This document shows positions 52,681 to 61,245 of a stretch of DNA of 64,000 nt, in pieces. The number at the start of each line of letters is the position of its first letter. Within the stretch, counting starts at the first letter, position 1. The stretch comes from Chloroflexota bacterium. GTDB lineage: Bacteria > Chloroflexota > UBA6077 > FW602-bin22 > CADDYW01. The notes below the pieces were generated by a model, which did no database searches, had not been told where the DNA came from, and saw only the letters and a list, made by a program, of their open reading frames with translations. The translations under genes were made by a program, and so were the position numbers. Location of the stretch: positions 1 to 64,000 of the forward strand of contig JAJPIK010000053.1 in the NCBI GenBank assembly GCA_021324795.1, given 5' to 3'.

Positions 52681-53228
52681 GGGTTCGTCTGGGCAGCCGC
52701 TTCGCCCGGGTAGGTGACCTGTTCACCCTCGATTCGGGCAAAAGGGGTGAGCTGGTGCGGTATAGCCCGTCGCGCGCTCTGGATGTGCTGGACGACAATT
52801 CCGCGCGCTAGCAAGGCGTCGGCGACCAGCGCGCGGTGGCAGCGCCAAGGCACCGCCTCGGCGCACATGATTGCGACCGGCCCAGTCGCGGTGAGCGCGA
52901 GGAGCTCGGCCAAACCCTCGGTGAACTCCTCGGTAAGCATGTAGTCGGCGTAGCCACGAAAGCTGAGGTTGCGCCAGGCAGCGTTGGGCGAGATCTTCCC
53001 AAGACCCCGACGCCGGCCACCGAGCCGGGGCAGGTGAACGTAGCGAATGCCTTCATTGGGCAGCGCGGCGGCGAGGGTCTCATGGTTGAACTGGGGATTG
53101 TGTCGCGACCGGGGGATCGTCCGAATGTCGGCGAGGGTCAGCACGTCGTGGTGGCGCAGCAGGCCCACGAGCTCGGCAAACGAACGTGTCGAATGGCCAA
53201 GTGCATAGATGCATGGCGTCTCGCTCAT
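52677..53228 (-). CDS. DUF488 family protein
   Basis: This 183-residue protein matches DUF488: YALGHSTRSFAELVGLLRHHDV, LADIRTIPRSRHNPQFN, VHLPRLGGRR and CAEAVPWRCHRALVADAL with its conserved Cys and His. Function is unknown; the fold suggests a nucleic-acid or nucleotide link. The ATG at 53228 is preferred because upstream codons lack family similarity. Confidence 0.88.
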   Translation of the reverse strand: MSETPCIYALGHSTRSFAELVGLLRHHDVLTLADIRTIPRSRHNPQFNHETLAAALPNEGIRYVHLPRLGGRRRGLGKISPNAAWRNLSFRGYADYMLTEEFTEGLAELLALTATGPVAIMCAEAVPWRCHRALVADALLARGIVVQHIQSARRAIPHQLTPFARIEGEQVTYPGEAAAQTNP

Positions 53229-53286
53229 TCCGGTCGCCTTGGCTCGCTGGATCTCTTGGCCGTGACGACCGCCTGCAATGGGCTCA

Positions 53287-53604
53287 TCATTTTCCTCTTG
53301 CGATTTCTGGTGCGGTGCGGTGGTTGGCAGCGTTTTGTAAATCGGCGGGCATACCATCCGTATTCGCGAGACGCTCCAGGTCAGTCAGCAGCCGCTCGAG
53401 ATTGATTGGCAGCGTCTCCGCGGCTTGCCGAACCGTGACGTGAGGGCCGAATCGCTCGCGCATGAGGGGATTCGCCAGTGGCGTAAAACCCATTCTCACC
53501 AGGAATGGTAGCGCCGCTGGCATCTGATCGAGTAGAGCTTCGAGGGTCAGGTCAGAGCTGAGCCGGTGGGGTCGGTAAACGAACTGCGTGTTCAAAGTCG
53601 TCAT
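53287..53604 (-). CDS. DUF1858 domain protein
   Basis: This 105-residue protein carries one DUF1858-like unit: LTLEALLDQMPAALPFLVRMGFTPLANPLMRE is split as LTLEALLDQMPAALPFL and RMGFTPLANP, followed by VTVRQAA and a last helix. It closely matches the C-terminal units of the NnrS fusion (HHGFTPLADPVLRERL, ISVRQAA). Its start overlaps the preceding small frame by 4 bp. Confidence 0.85.
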   Translation of the reverse strand: MTTLNTQFVYRPHRLSSDLTLEALLDQMPAALPFLVRMGFTPLANPLMRERFGPHVTVRQAAETLPINLERLLTDLERLANTDGMPADLQNAANHRTAPEIARGK

Positions 53605-53834
53605 CCGAGATTACCTCGCGTCCTTTCACGAATTACGATTAAGTAATCGCGTACATTCATCTCTGCCGTGACTGTGGCCATAACTTCTTCACGGCTGCGC
53701 GACATCTTGATCATCACACGCACGCGGCCTGCCCGTCTTTGTTCCACGACAATGAGAGCGGCCGAGAGCGTCGTGTCCCAGTTGTAGATGGAGCTGTGAT
53801 CTATGTGATCTTCACCGAAACGTGGGGGAAGCAA
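53601..53834 (-). CDS. Hypothetical small protein coupled to DUF1858 gene
   Basis: A frame of 77 codons (internal ATGs possible) ends in an ATGA overlap with the DUF1858 start. The last part, VRDYLIVIRERTRGNLG, looks protein-like, but no family is recognised. If it is not real, 53605-53994 is a 390-bp non-coding divergent region. Confidence 0.35.
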   Translation of the reverse strand: MLPPRFGEDHIDHSSIYNWDTTLSAALIVVEQRRAGRVRVMIKMSRSREEVMATVTAEMNVRDYLIVIRERTRGNLG

Positions 53835-53994
53835 AAGGGGCTGCGCGAGGAGCTTTGGCCGCGATCGAACAGGAATCTTTGCTCAGGAGCAAAGACGACT
53901 CACATCACCTCCGCTATGATCAAAGCGTGGAGGGGCTCCTGGCGCGTGGTGTCAGGGCCGACGCTCCATTGAGGTCTGAATCGAGGAGGGAAAT

Positions 53995-54552
53995 GTGTCT
54001 ACGCTAGCCCACGAAAGAACGCGTCCCGTCGGTGAGACAACCGGGACTGCCGAGCGCCCGTCCCAGCATCTCAGTGGACCGGTTCTGAGCTTCGATCTCG
54101 CTGCGGAGATTACGCAACTCCAGCAAGAGACCGCCTGGCGTGAAGGCGACCGTAACGCCATAACGCTCGTCAAAGAGCCGGACTTGCGGGTAATCTTGGT
54201 GGCGATGAAGGACGGGGCACGACTGGCTGCGCATCAGACGGCCGCGCCAATCGCGATTCAAACGATCGTTGGACACCTGAGACTACGTCTCCCCGACCGA
54301 ACGCTGGACCTCCCCCCCGGATGGGTGACGTCGCTAGAGGCAAACCTTCCGCACGACGTCGAGGCAGACGGTGAGAGCGCCTTTCTCCTGACCATGGCCT
54401 GGCCAAAGGGGGCATCGTCAGCTGAGACCTCTCTCCCACCGCCTCGATCGACGATGATGGGAGAGAGACCCGACCCTTCAGCCGAATCATCTCCGCTCGC
54501 TCCAGCTTCAGCAAGAGGTGGACTCTTTGTTCCAGCGCAACGACGGCAATAA
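53995..54552 (+). CDS. Cupin domain protein
   Basis: This protein of up to 185 residues has a single small cupin barrel (about 55-140: LVAMKDGARLAAHQTAAPIAIQTIVG and LPPGWVTSLEANLPHDVEA), with His residues at both motifs. It probably binds a metal and may sense or protect against oxidants. The GTG at 53995 follows GAGGAGGG. The last 19 codons run through copy 2 of the 52-bp repeat and are not expected to be conserved. Confidence 0.82.
   Translation: MSTLAHERTRPVGETTGTAERPSQHLSGPVLSFDLAAEITQLQQETAWREGDRNAITLVKEPDLRVILVAMKDGARLAAHQTAAPIAIQTIVGHLRLRLPDRTLDLPPGWVTSLEANLPHDVEADGESAFLLTMAWPKGASSAETSLPPPRSTMMGERPDPSAESSPLAPASARGGLFVPAQRRQ
54494..54545 (+). repeat. 52-bp direct repeat, copy 2
   Basis: Partner of 51012-51063 (50 of 52 identical, same orientation). 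It overlaps the cupin gene end and lies about 60 bp before the DUF1858 gene. Confidence 0.8.
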
Positions 54553-54604
54553 CATGGCGGACTATGCTTCCCATGACAGCAGCAGAGGAAAGGGGAGCAC
54601 GGGC

Positions 54605-54841
54605 ATGGCCACCCAGGCGGATCAGATTACCGCGGACACGAAAGTCGAAGAGTTGATCACCCGGTATCCGGCGGCGGCGCAGGTTTTCATCCGTCGTCGG
54701 ATGAGCTGCGTTGGCTGTGACGTCGCGCGCTTCGAGTCCTTGGTGGATGTGTGTCGCATTTATCGGCAGCCGGTAGGCCAGCTCATCGAGGAGATCCGCC
54801 GCGTTGTGCGTCAGGAAAGACCACTTTCGGCACGTCGCTGA
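54605..54841 (+). CDS. DUF1858/ScdA_N-like small protein
   Basis: This 78-residue protein carries KVEELITRYPAAAQVFIRRRM with SCVGCDVARFESL, a Cys-x2-Cys motif at the helical domain's redox position, and ends QLIEEIRRVV. It resembles the interrupted gene at 51414. A longer frame from 54518 runs through the repeat and is not chosen. It follows the cupin gene. Confidence 0.85.
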   Translation: MATQADQITADTKVEELITRYPAAAQVFIRRRMSCVGCDVARFESLVDVCRIYRQPVGQLIEEIRRVVRQERPLSARR

Positions 54842-54983
54842 GGCCAGAGCCGAAGGTGAGCTCGGTCGCGTCGACGGCCGGAGTGATGGCCAGAACCCGA
54901 TGTGAGAGTCCCATGGATCCTCGGTGTCCGAGAAACAGGGCTCAAAGCGATGCCGAGCCTCGAAGGACAGAACGCAGTCGCAA

Positions 54984-55664
54984 TCAATCCGAACGGGGAG
55001 ACCAGATCGGGTAGGGGATCCCGGCGAGGCGGTTGATGAGGAACGCCTGGCCGGTGAGCAAGACGACGGCGATCATCAGCACCAGGATCTGCCAGGGGTG
55101 GGGCAGGAGCCCCAGCGAGACGATCAATGTCGTCGCGCCGGCTGGCGGATGGGGCACCCGGAGCAAGACCATCACGCCGCTAGTCAGTGCGAGGGACAGC
55201 GCGGCCGCCCCAACCCGTGGCCAATCGACGCCGGCCGAGAGCGCCGGGGGCGCCGCGGTCAAGCCGAAAATGACCAGGCTGAGCCAACCGGCCAGGGCGC
55301 CGATCAAGTGCCCCGCCAGCGTATTCCGGGGGCAGGCCGGTGGGGCGGTCGGGGTGTAGAAAAGCAGGAAGGCGGTGGGGCCCAGCGAGGGGAAGATAAA
55401 GGGAGCGTGGGTCACCAGGGCGACCGCGGCCATCAGCGCGATGCTGATAAAGCCGTTCACCATGCTGAAGGTCGCCAGCACCACCGTGGAGTTGTGGTAT
55501 TGTACCAGCTCGGTGAGCTGGAAGCGGTGGAACAATCCGAGCAGAATGTCGGACATCTCGCCGCCGATTGGATGCAGGCGGTCGATGCGGAAGCGGCGGC
55601 CGGATCGTGCCGCGCCGGGCAGATCAGGGCTGGGCTCCGCCGGCTTCGGAGAACGCTCACTCAC
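54984..55664 (-). CDS. HPP family membrane protein, putative nitrite channel
   Basis: This 226-residue protein has about five helices and the namesake PHPPAGATTLIVSLG plus FPSLGPTAFLLF. Plant and cyanobacterial HPP proteins carry nitrite; a nitrogen-oxyanion role here fits the neighbouring molybdenum enzyme. It is last in the six-gene operon, 15 bp after the small membrane protein. Confidence 0.85.
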   Translation of the reverse strand: MSERSPKPAEPSPDLPGAARSGRRFRIDRLHPIGGEMSDILLGLFHRFQLTELVQYHNSTVVLATFSMVNGFISIALMAAVALVTHAPFIFPSLGPTAFLLFYTPTAPPACPRNTLAGHLIGALAGWLSLVIFGLTAAPPALSAGVDWPRVGAAALSLALTSGVMVLLRVPHPPAGATTLIVSLGLLPHPWQILVLMIAVVLLTGQAFLINRLAGIPYPIWSPRSD

Positions 55665-55679
55665 CTTCGAGGTGCTCCT

Positions 55680-55910
55680 TCAACCCGTGCTCGTATCGCG
55701 AACGCGTGGACGCCTTCGCAGCAGCCGGAGCATTGCCCAGCCACCCAGGAAGATGACGCCGGAGACCAGGGCAAGCTGCCAGACCTGGCCGCCGTTCCCT
55801 CCCAGGTAGAGCTCGAGCGCGACGGTGAGCAGCCAGAGCTGGATACCCATGAGCAGGAGGCCGATCAGCAGCGCGGCGAGTAGAATCGCCGCCTGCCCAA
55901 TCTCACTCAC
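55680..55910 (-). CDS. Small two-helix membrane protein of Mo-enzyme operon
   Basis: This 76-residue protein has two helices (AILLAALLIGLLLMGIQLWL and WQLALVSGVIFLGGWAML) and a basic tail (RRRPRVRD). It may belong to the DUF6755 type. It overlaps the Rieske gene by 4 bp, which shows tight coupling and suggests a membrane anchor or assembly subunit. Confidence 0.8.
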   Translation of the reverse strand: MSEIGQAAILLAALLIGLLLMGIQLWLLTVALELYLGGNGGQVWQLALVSGVIFLGGWAMLRLLRRRPRVRDTSTG

Positions 55911-56410
55911 GCCTCGACCCCGGTCGCGTAGATGGTGCCGTCTCGTACCTGGAGGTTAATCCGGGGCAGTGGCCGATCGGGAGGGCCGGCGATCGGCCCG
56001 CCGGTAGCTGGGCTGAACACCCCGTCGTGGCACGGGCAATACAGGCGGGCGCGCTCGGGCTGATAGTAGACCGCGCAAGACAGGTGAGTGCACTTCTGGC
56101 TGTAGGCGACGAACTCGCCGGTGGGCAGGTGTAGAAGCATAGCCTGATCTTCCGGGCCCGGGTAGTTGAAGTAGTAGGCGTGTCCCGGCGCCAGGGCTTT
56201 GGCAGAGACGATCGCCCGGGAAGGAGAGCTTGGCGGACGGCGGGTGAGGCCAAGCACGGCCAGAAGCGCGGTGACTGAGAACAAAGCTCCGGAGGTATAG
56301 ACCGCGAATTGGAGCAACTGGCGGCGGGCGACCAGGGCATCGGCATCCCAGTGATACGGAAAGTGGGCCGTGCCGAGAGACTCGACCGGTATTCGGCCAG
56401 GCATTCTCAT
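55907..56410 (-). CDS. Rieske [2Fe-2S] protein
   Basis: This 167-residue protein has a membrane anchor (about 38-58) and the Rieske motifs C107-T-H109-L-S-C112 and C125-P-C127-H128. C107, H109, C125 and H128 bind the cluster, and C112/C127 can form the disulfide of high-potential Rieske proteins. The ATG at 56410 overlaps the preceding stop (ATGA) and has GGAGG ten bases upstream; an alternative is 56419. It links the molybdenum enzyme to quinone or cytochrome. Confidence 0.9.
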   Translation of the reverse strand: MRMPGRIPVESLGTAHFPYHWDADALVARRQLLQFAVYTSGALFSVTALLAVLGLTRRPPSSPSRAIVSAKALAPGHAYYFNYPGPEDQAMLLHLPTGEFVAYSQKCTHLSCAVYYQPERARLYCPCHDGVFSPATGGPIAGPPDRPLPRINLQVRDGTIYATGVEA

Positions 56411-57033
56411 ACGATCCATGCCTCCTCGCCTACCGCCGGCTCGGGCTTTCCAGTCTCTTCGCGGGCTTCGCGCAGTAGGGCGGCAACCTCGAGGACCGGC
56501 ACGCCTTCCGGCAGGACGAAGTAGTTCTTGGTTTGGACCGCTTGGGCACCGAAGCTCGTCCAATTCACGGCATGGCCGCGACGTTGGTTCACGAACTCCT
56601 CGAAGGTGCCATACCAGAGCGCTTGGGTGGGACAGACCTGAGTGCACCATGGCTGGAGCCCCTGGGCCGTCCGATCGAAGCAGAGATTGCACTTTTTCAT
56701 CAAGCGTGCTTCGACGTCAAATTTGGGCACGCCGAACGGACAGGCGTAGACACAGTTACGGCAGCCGATGCAGCGCGAGGGCTCGGCTTGCTGGACCACT
56801 CCTTCGGGGGTGATCAGAATCGCCATCACTGGACAGACCTGGGCGCAGGGCGCGACCGGATCCGCGCAGTGCATGCAGACGGTCGGCTGGGTGGCAACGC
56901 TGTTCAGCCGGTTGATGAAGTCTACCATCACCATGCTCTCGCCCTTGTGCGAGTCGCATTCGCGACAGGCTGCCTCACAAGACCGACAACCGATGCAGCG
57001 GGAGGGATCGGTAAAGATCGATTTGATCGCCAA
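56407..57033 (-). CDS. Four-cluster [4Fe-4S] electron-transfer subunit
   Basis: This 208-residue ferredoxin of the HycB/FdhB/NrfC type has four Cys groups: CIGCRSCEAAC, CMHCADPVAPCAQVC, CIGCRNCVYAC and CNLCF...CTQVC. It wires the molybdenum subunit to the membrane components. No signal peptide is present, so it is cytoplasmic side. It starts 28 bp after the Mo subunit stop. Confidence 0.93.
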   Translation of the reverse strand: MAIKSIFTDPSRCIGCRSCEAACRECDSHKGESMVMVDFINRLNSVATQPTVCMHCADPVAPCAQVCPVMAILITPEGVVQQAEPSRCIGCRNCVYACPFGVPKFDVEARLMKKCNLCFDRTAQGLQPWCTQVCPTQALWYGTFEEFVNQRRGHAVNWTSFGAQAVQTKNYFVLPEGVPVLEVAALLREAREETGKPEPAVGEEAWIV

Positions 57034-57061
57034 GGCGCCTACCTCCGAGAATCAAGTGCGC

Positions 57062-59362
57062 TTAAAACTCTTTCCCGACCTCCTTGACCGGGCCCTTTCT
57101 CTCGCCACGCGCATAGGGAAACATTTTCGGTGCGTTCGCCGGGGTAAAGTTCTCCCGAGGGGGCGCCGGCTCTGCCTCGGGCGGAGCTTCAATTCGCTCG
57201 AGGCGCGCGGCGCACTCCTTGTACTCGGGGATCTTGACCGTCGGGTCGACGGCCGGAATGGTCAGTTGGTTCACCGCCTCGCGATGGCCATAATGGAACG
57301 GGATGAAAAGGGTATCCGGGCGGATCGCCTCGGTCACCAGCGCCTTGAGCTCCATCACGCCTCGCCGGGTGCGCACCCGCACGCGCTCCTCGTTCTGAAT
57401 GCCCAGATACTGGGCGGCCCGTGGATGAATCTCGACCCAGGGCTCTGGGGCCTGACTATTGAGGAAGCCGAGGCGGCGCGTCTGATTTCCGCTCAGGTAG
57501 TGATAGACTACTCGACCCGTGGTCAGGCGGAAGGGGAAATCACCGCCCGGTTCCTCGGCCGGCGGCTGATAGGTGACGGCGACAAAGCGGGCTTTGCCAT
57601 CCGGGTGGGCAAAGCGCTCGGTGAAGAGGCGCGGCGTGCCGGGCGATTCAAGGGTGGGGCAGGGCCAGAAGACGCCATCCTGAGCGTCGATCTTCTCGTA
57701 GGTGATTCCGAAGTAGTCGGCCACCCCTCCCTTCGAGGCTACCCGATACTCATCCCAGATCTCTCGTGCGGAATGGTACGGGAAGAACTGGCCGCGCCCG
57801 AGCCGCCGCGCCAGATCGCAGATGATCTCCCAGTCGCGCCGAGCTTCCCCCGGCGGGTTGGTCGCCTGGTTGATCTTGACGACCCGTCCTTCAAGGTTCG
57901 TCGTCGTGCCTTCGTCCTCGCACCAGACGTTGCCCGGTAAGACCACGTCGGCCAGCTCGGCAGTTTCAGAAAGGAAGAAGTCGATGACCACGAGCGGATC
58001 CAGATTCTCGATGGCCCGTTGGACGACCGCGTTGTCGGGCAAAGACACCATCAGGTTCGAGCAGATCACCAGGCAACTGCGGATCTGTCCCTCGGCCATG
58101 AGCCGGACCATCTCAGTGGCCGCAGCCCCTTCCCCGGGCATCTCCTCGACCGGAATCCCCCACACCTTGGCGACGTAGGTACGGTCCTCAGGGTCGTCGA
58201 TATGGCGATAGCCCGGTAGCTGGTTGGCCTTCTGTCCAACCTCGCGGCCACCCTGACCGTTTCCCTGGCCGGTCAGCATCGTCGCGCCTCCGCCGGGCTT
58301 GCCGAACTGGCCCCGCGCCAGGGCGAGATTGATGCAGGCGAGACAGTTGTCCACTCCGTGGGTGCTGTGCTCGATCCCCCGGGCGTGCATGATCAGCGAG
58401 CGATTGGCTCGGCCATACAGGCGCGCGGCGGCGATAATCCGCTCGGCCGGCACCCCACAAATCCGCTCGGCGACCTCCGGAGGGTAGGCTTCGACCGCCT
58501 CGCGGACCGCCTCCCAACCGACGGTGCGCTGCCTGACGTACTCCTCGTCGACGAGGCCATCGTGGATGACCTGGCGAAGGAACGCGTTGAGCAGCGCGAC
58601 GTCGGTACCCGATTTGATCGGGAGCCAGAGGTCGGCGGTCCGGGCCAGCGCCGTCTGCCGCGGATCGACGACGATCAGGGGGGCACCGTTGTCGCGGGCC
58701 CGCCAGAGCCACTGCATCATCACCGGGAAGCACTCGGCCATGTTCGAGCCGACGACGAGCAGGCACTCGGTCAAGAGGAGATCGGTCATCGGCAACGGGC
58801 AGCGATCGATGCCCAGGGCCTTGGCGTAGGCGCCGGCGGCCGAGGACATACACAGGCGACCGTTATAGTCGACGTGGCGGCTGCGCAAGCCTACCCGGGC
58901 GAACTTGCCCATCAGGTAGCACTTCTCGTTGGTCATCGACGAGCCGCTGTAGACGGCGACGGCATCCGGCCCCTGCTGGGCTTGGATCTCCTGCCAGCGG
59001 TGCACGACGTAGTCGAGGGCCTCATCCCAGGTGGCACGCTCGAGTCGACCTCCCTTGCCCCCTCGTCGAATCAGCGGATAGGTCAGGCGCGCGGGATGGC
59101 CAACTTGCTGATAGGCGACGACGCCCTTTGGACAGAGCGAGCCCTGATTGTGCGGGGAGAAGCGGGGCTGAACGCCGACGACGCTGCCGTCGAGCACCTC
59201 CAGGTACATCCCGCACTGCACCCCGCAGAAGCAGCAGTGGGTGGGAACAAGGTTTTCCGGCAGACGATCAGCCCCCTCCCAACCGGTCGGCGGCGCCCCG
59301 GTGGATTGAAAGTCGTAATTGAATGCCCGCGTCGGGTCGAAGAAGTCTTTATTGACGCTCAC
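57062..59362 (-). CDS. Molybdopterin oxidoreductase, nitrate reductase/formate dehydrogenase family
   Basis: This 766-residue catalytic subunit binds one [4Fe-4S] cluster (C43, C46, C50, C77) and a bis-MGD cofactor. The residue in the Mo-ligand position is Cys171 (NGRLCMSS), not Sec. GQGNGQGGREVG resembles GQPNAMGGREVG of assimilatory nitrate reductases, while the operon resembles respiratory formate dehydrogenases. No Tat signal is seen, so it faces the cytoplasm. Nitrate is favoured because of the HPP and NnrS neighbours, but formate cannot be excluded. It overlaps the cytochrome gene by 4 bp. Confidence 0.88.
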   Translation of the reverse strand: MSVNKDFFDPTRAFNYDFQSTGAPPTGWEGADRLPENLVPTHCCFCGVQCGMYLEVLDGSVVGVQPRFSPHNQGSLCPKGVVAYQQVGHPARLTYPLIRRGGKGGRLERATWDEALDYVVHRWQEIQAQQGPDAVAVYSGSSMTNEKCYLMGKFARVGLRSRHVDYNGRLCMSSAAGAYAKALGIDRCPLPMTDLLLTECLLVVGSNMAECFPVMMQWLWRARDNGAPLIVVDPRQTALARTADLWLPIKSGTDVALLNAFLRQVIHDGLVDEEYVRQRTVGWEAVREAVEAYPPEVAERICGVPAERIIAAARLYGRANRSLIMHARGIEHSTHGVDNCLACINLALARGQFGKPGGGATMLTGQGNGQGGREVGQKANQLPGYRHIDDPEDRTYVAKVWGIPVEEMPGEGAAATEMVRLMAEGQIRSCLVICSNLMVSLPDNAVVQRAIENLDPLVVIDFFLSETAELADVVLPGNVWCEDEGTTTNLEGRVVKINQATNPPGEARRDWEIICDLARRLGRGQFFPYHSAREIWDEYRVASKGGVADYFGITYEKIDAQDGVFWPCPTLESPGTPRLFTERFAHPDGKARFVAVTYQPPAEEPGGDFPFRLTTGRVVYHYLSGNQTRRLGFLNSQAPEPWVEIHPRAAQYLGIQNEERVRVRTRRGVMELKALVTEAIRPDTLFIPFHYGHREAVNQLTIPAVDPTVKIPEYKECAARLERIEAPPEAEPAPPRENFTPANAPKMFPYARGERKGPVKEVGKEF

Positions 59363-60468
59363 AGGAATCGCCCTCCCAGCAACTGGTAGTACGCCTCGCC
59401 GCGCAGGATCCGCTTGCAGGTCGGGCAGTAATCCTGAAGCCAGCCAAGTTCGCTGCCGAGGTCGTAGTCTTGACGCAAGTCCCGCAGAGTCGCCTTCAGA
59501 TCGGAGACGAACTGCTCCGAGGGCAGGGCCTGACCACAGCGCTTGCAGCGACAGGTCTCGGGAAGTTGGTCAAGCTGCTCGAATCCCTGGTTGACGGTCT
59601 GGTAGAGAGTCACGCCGATGCTGGCCGGCCGCTCGATGATGTGGAAAAACTTGCCGAAAGGCAGCGAGAGGAGCCAGCCGACGACGACGACCTGGTGGGT
59701 GAGCGAGATGAACCAGTAGAAACGCCCCTGCCAGAACAGCGAGGAGGCGGTAAGCGCCAGGCCGGTGATTGCAATGGCGAAGAGCAGGACGAGGGGCATG
59801 AGGTCGAAGTCGAAGCGCTGGGTCGCGAGCAAGCCGGCGTTGCTGACTCGCCGCCAGAGCGCGATCGCCAGTCCGACGATCAAGAGAACCGCGGTAAAGT
59901 CGAGCGCGTGGAAGAGCGCGAAGCCGGTCCCCGCCTCGATCGGAAATCGGAAGATCGGTAAGCCGAAAAACCAGAGCTCGTAGTCAGTCGGGGGAACGAG
60001 AGTGAAGCGAATCCAGCCAAAGGTCAAGGGGAAGGTGATCAGACAGGAAAGGACGACGCCCCAGAAGATCGCCATGTGCATGATCCAGCGCTCGACGCTG
60101 CGCTTGAGGATGAAGGTCTGACCGAAGATGTCGCGCCACCAGGCAAGCGGGATGAGCGCAGTATAACGGCGAAAGTTGCGCCAGGAGAGAAAGTTGAGCC
60201 AGCCGGCCCGGAAGTAGCGCCAGGTCGGCGGTCGTCCAAGCCAGAGGACGTAACGATAGGTGACCGCCGCAACCGCGAAGACGGTTCCCACGGCATAGCC
60301 GATGAGGGCAGAGTCGAAATCCCGAAACTGGCGTGACCCGAGGTCAATCAATGCGATCAGGATCACCGCCGCGGCGATGGCCAGCACTGCCGCCGGGAGT
60401 TCGGGCGGAATACTGCTCCGATTCGGCTCGGCCTCGGAGGGCACCGGATGGGTCAAGGAATCATGCAT
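59359..60468 (-). CDS. NarI-like membrane cytochrome b with Cys-rich tail
   Basis: This 369-residue protein has about six helices with His residues in WIMHMAIFWG, LFHALDF, SLTHQVVVVGW and GKFFHIIERP, as in NarI/DsrM-type quinol-oxidising cytochromes. The C-terminal 80 residues contain a zinc-ribbon-like pattern (CRCKRCGQ and CPTCKRIL). The ATG at 60468 is chosen because the predicted promoter lies just upstream and the earlier 37 codons look non-coding. It is the first gene of the six-gene operon. Confidence 0.82.
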   Translation of the reverse strand: MHDSLTHPVPSEAEPNRSSIPPELPAAVLAIAAAVILIALIDLGSRQFRDFDSALIGYAVGTVFAVAAVTYRYVLWLGRPPTWRYFRAGWLNFLSWRNFRRYTALIPLAWWRDIFGQTFILKRSVERWIMHMAIFWGVVLSCLITFPLTFGWIRFTLVPPTDYELWFFGLPIFRFPIEAGTGFALFHALDFTAVLLIVGLAIALWRRVSNAGLLATQRFDFDLMPLVLLFAIAITGLALTASSLFWQGRFYWFISLTHQVVVVGWLLSLPFGKFFHIIERPASIGVTLYQTVNQGFEQLDQLPETCRCKRCGQALPSEQFVSDLKATLRDLRQDYDLGSELGWLQDYCPTCKRILRGEAYYQLLGGRFL

Positions 60469-60587
60469 CGCTCCCTGCCTGGGATGAGGCTGCCCCGGCT
60501 GAACTGAAGGATGAGAGAAAGTCTCGGAGAAGAGGGCTAACTCATCCCATGTCCATGTCGACACGTGACTGGACGCCAATTTTTCTC

Positions 60588-60617
60588 ATCATATCACAAC
60601 CTATCCAAGTTCTCCAA
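60588..60617 (-). promoter_or_regulatory. Extended -10 promoter of the Mo-enzyme operon
   Basis: On the minus strand TTGGAG (60617-60612), an 18-bp spacer and TGATATGAT with TATGAT at 60593-60588 precede the cytochrome start by about 120 bp. Confidence 0.5.
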
Positions 60618-60734
60618 GCCACGCGAATGGAATGAGATGCTCTGGTGGGAGGTAGGTCCGGTCTATACGAGCAGGCGCATCGTTCAGGGCGTCGGCGCGG
60701 CTCCCCATTGTTGGTAGCGTCGGCGAAACTCCTC

Positions 60735-61240
60735 CTAGCCGGTCGCGGCCAGCAAGGCGCGGGCGACGTGGCTGAATCGATAGCCCAGGGCGCAGGCCAC
60801 CGTCAGATCGTTCGGGGTCGAGGGAAGATCGGCATTGGAACCGCTCACCGCGCTCGCGCCGTAGGGCATCTGATTGCGCTGCAGGGTAGGCATGAGATAG
60901 CCGGCCGGGCAGACGACGCAGTCGATGTGCATCCGCGCCGTGAGCATCGTGATAATCGTGAGCTCGATGCCGCCATGCTGGGTGGAGGTGGTACAGAACG
61001 CTGCCCCGCCCCGCTAAAGGCCCATCAGCTCCGTTTCCAGCCAGTGCTTCAACGCGGCGGCCATATTGCCGAAATAGCCAGGGGAACCGAGCACCAGGGC
61101 ATCGGCCCGCTGGAGCTCGCCGGTTTGTGGCTCGGGGTACAGCAAGCGAAGTGTCTCTCGGGTCCGCCACTAGCGCTCATCCTGGCGGATCACGTCCTCC
61201 GGCTCGAGGTCCGGCACCCGGCGGAGCCAGACCTGATCAC
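60735..61240 (-). pseudogene. Broken WrbA-like flavodoxin/NAD(P)H quinone oxidoreductase
   Basis: One continuous frame encodes LQRADALVLGSPGYFGNMAAALKHWLE, split as ADALVLGSPGYFGNMAAALK and HWLETELMGL, then TTSTQHGGIELTII, MPYGASAVSGSN and a normal WrbA-like end. Two in-frame TAG codons interrupt it (61170-61172 and 61014-61016), and the N-terminal flavin loop is missing because the frame meets an unrelated MFS fragment near 61240. A dead gene is the simplest reading. Confidence 0.85.
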
Positions 61241-61245
61241 CCGGT

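Noticed and set aside
53790-53812. Crp-type site from two TGATC/GTGATC words
   Set aside because: The words are direct rather than inverted repeats and do not match TGTGA-N6-TCACA.
54924-55883. 319-codon plus-strand frame opposite the HPP gene
   Set aside because: It is rich in Gln, Gly, Asp and Arg with no family pattern and is the antisense shadow of hydrophobic membrane genes.
57062-59362. Selenocysteine in the molybdenum subunit
   Set aside because: The metal-ligand position is an ordinary Cys codon (Cys171) and the frame has no internal TGA.
60735-61240. Pyrrolysine-style recoding of the two TAG codons in the WrbA-like frame
   Set aside because: The frame is also N-terminally truncated and sits among other gene fragments, so decay explains it better; no pyl genes are visible.
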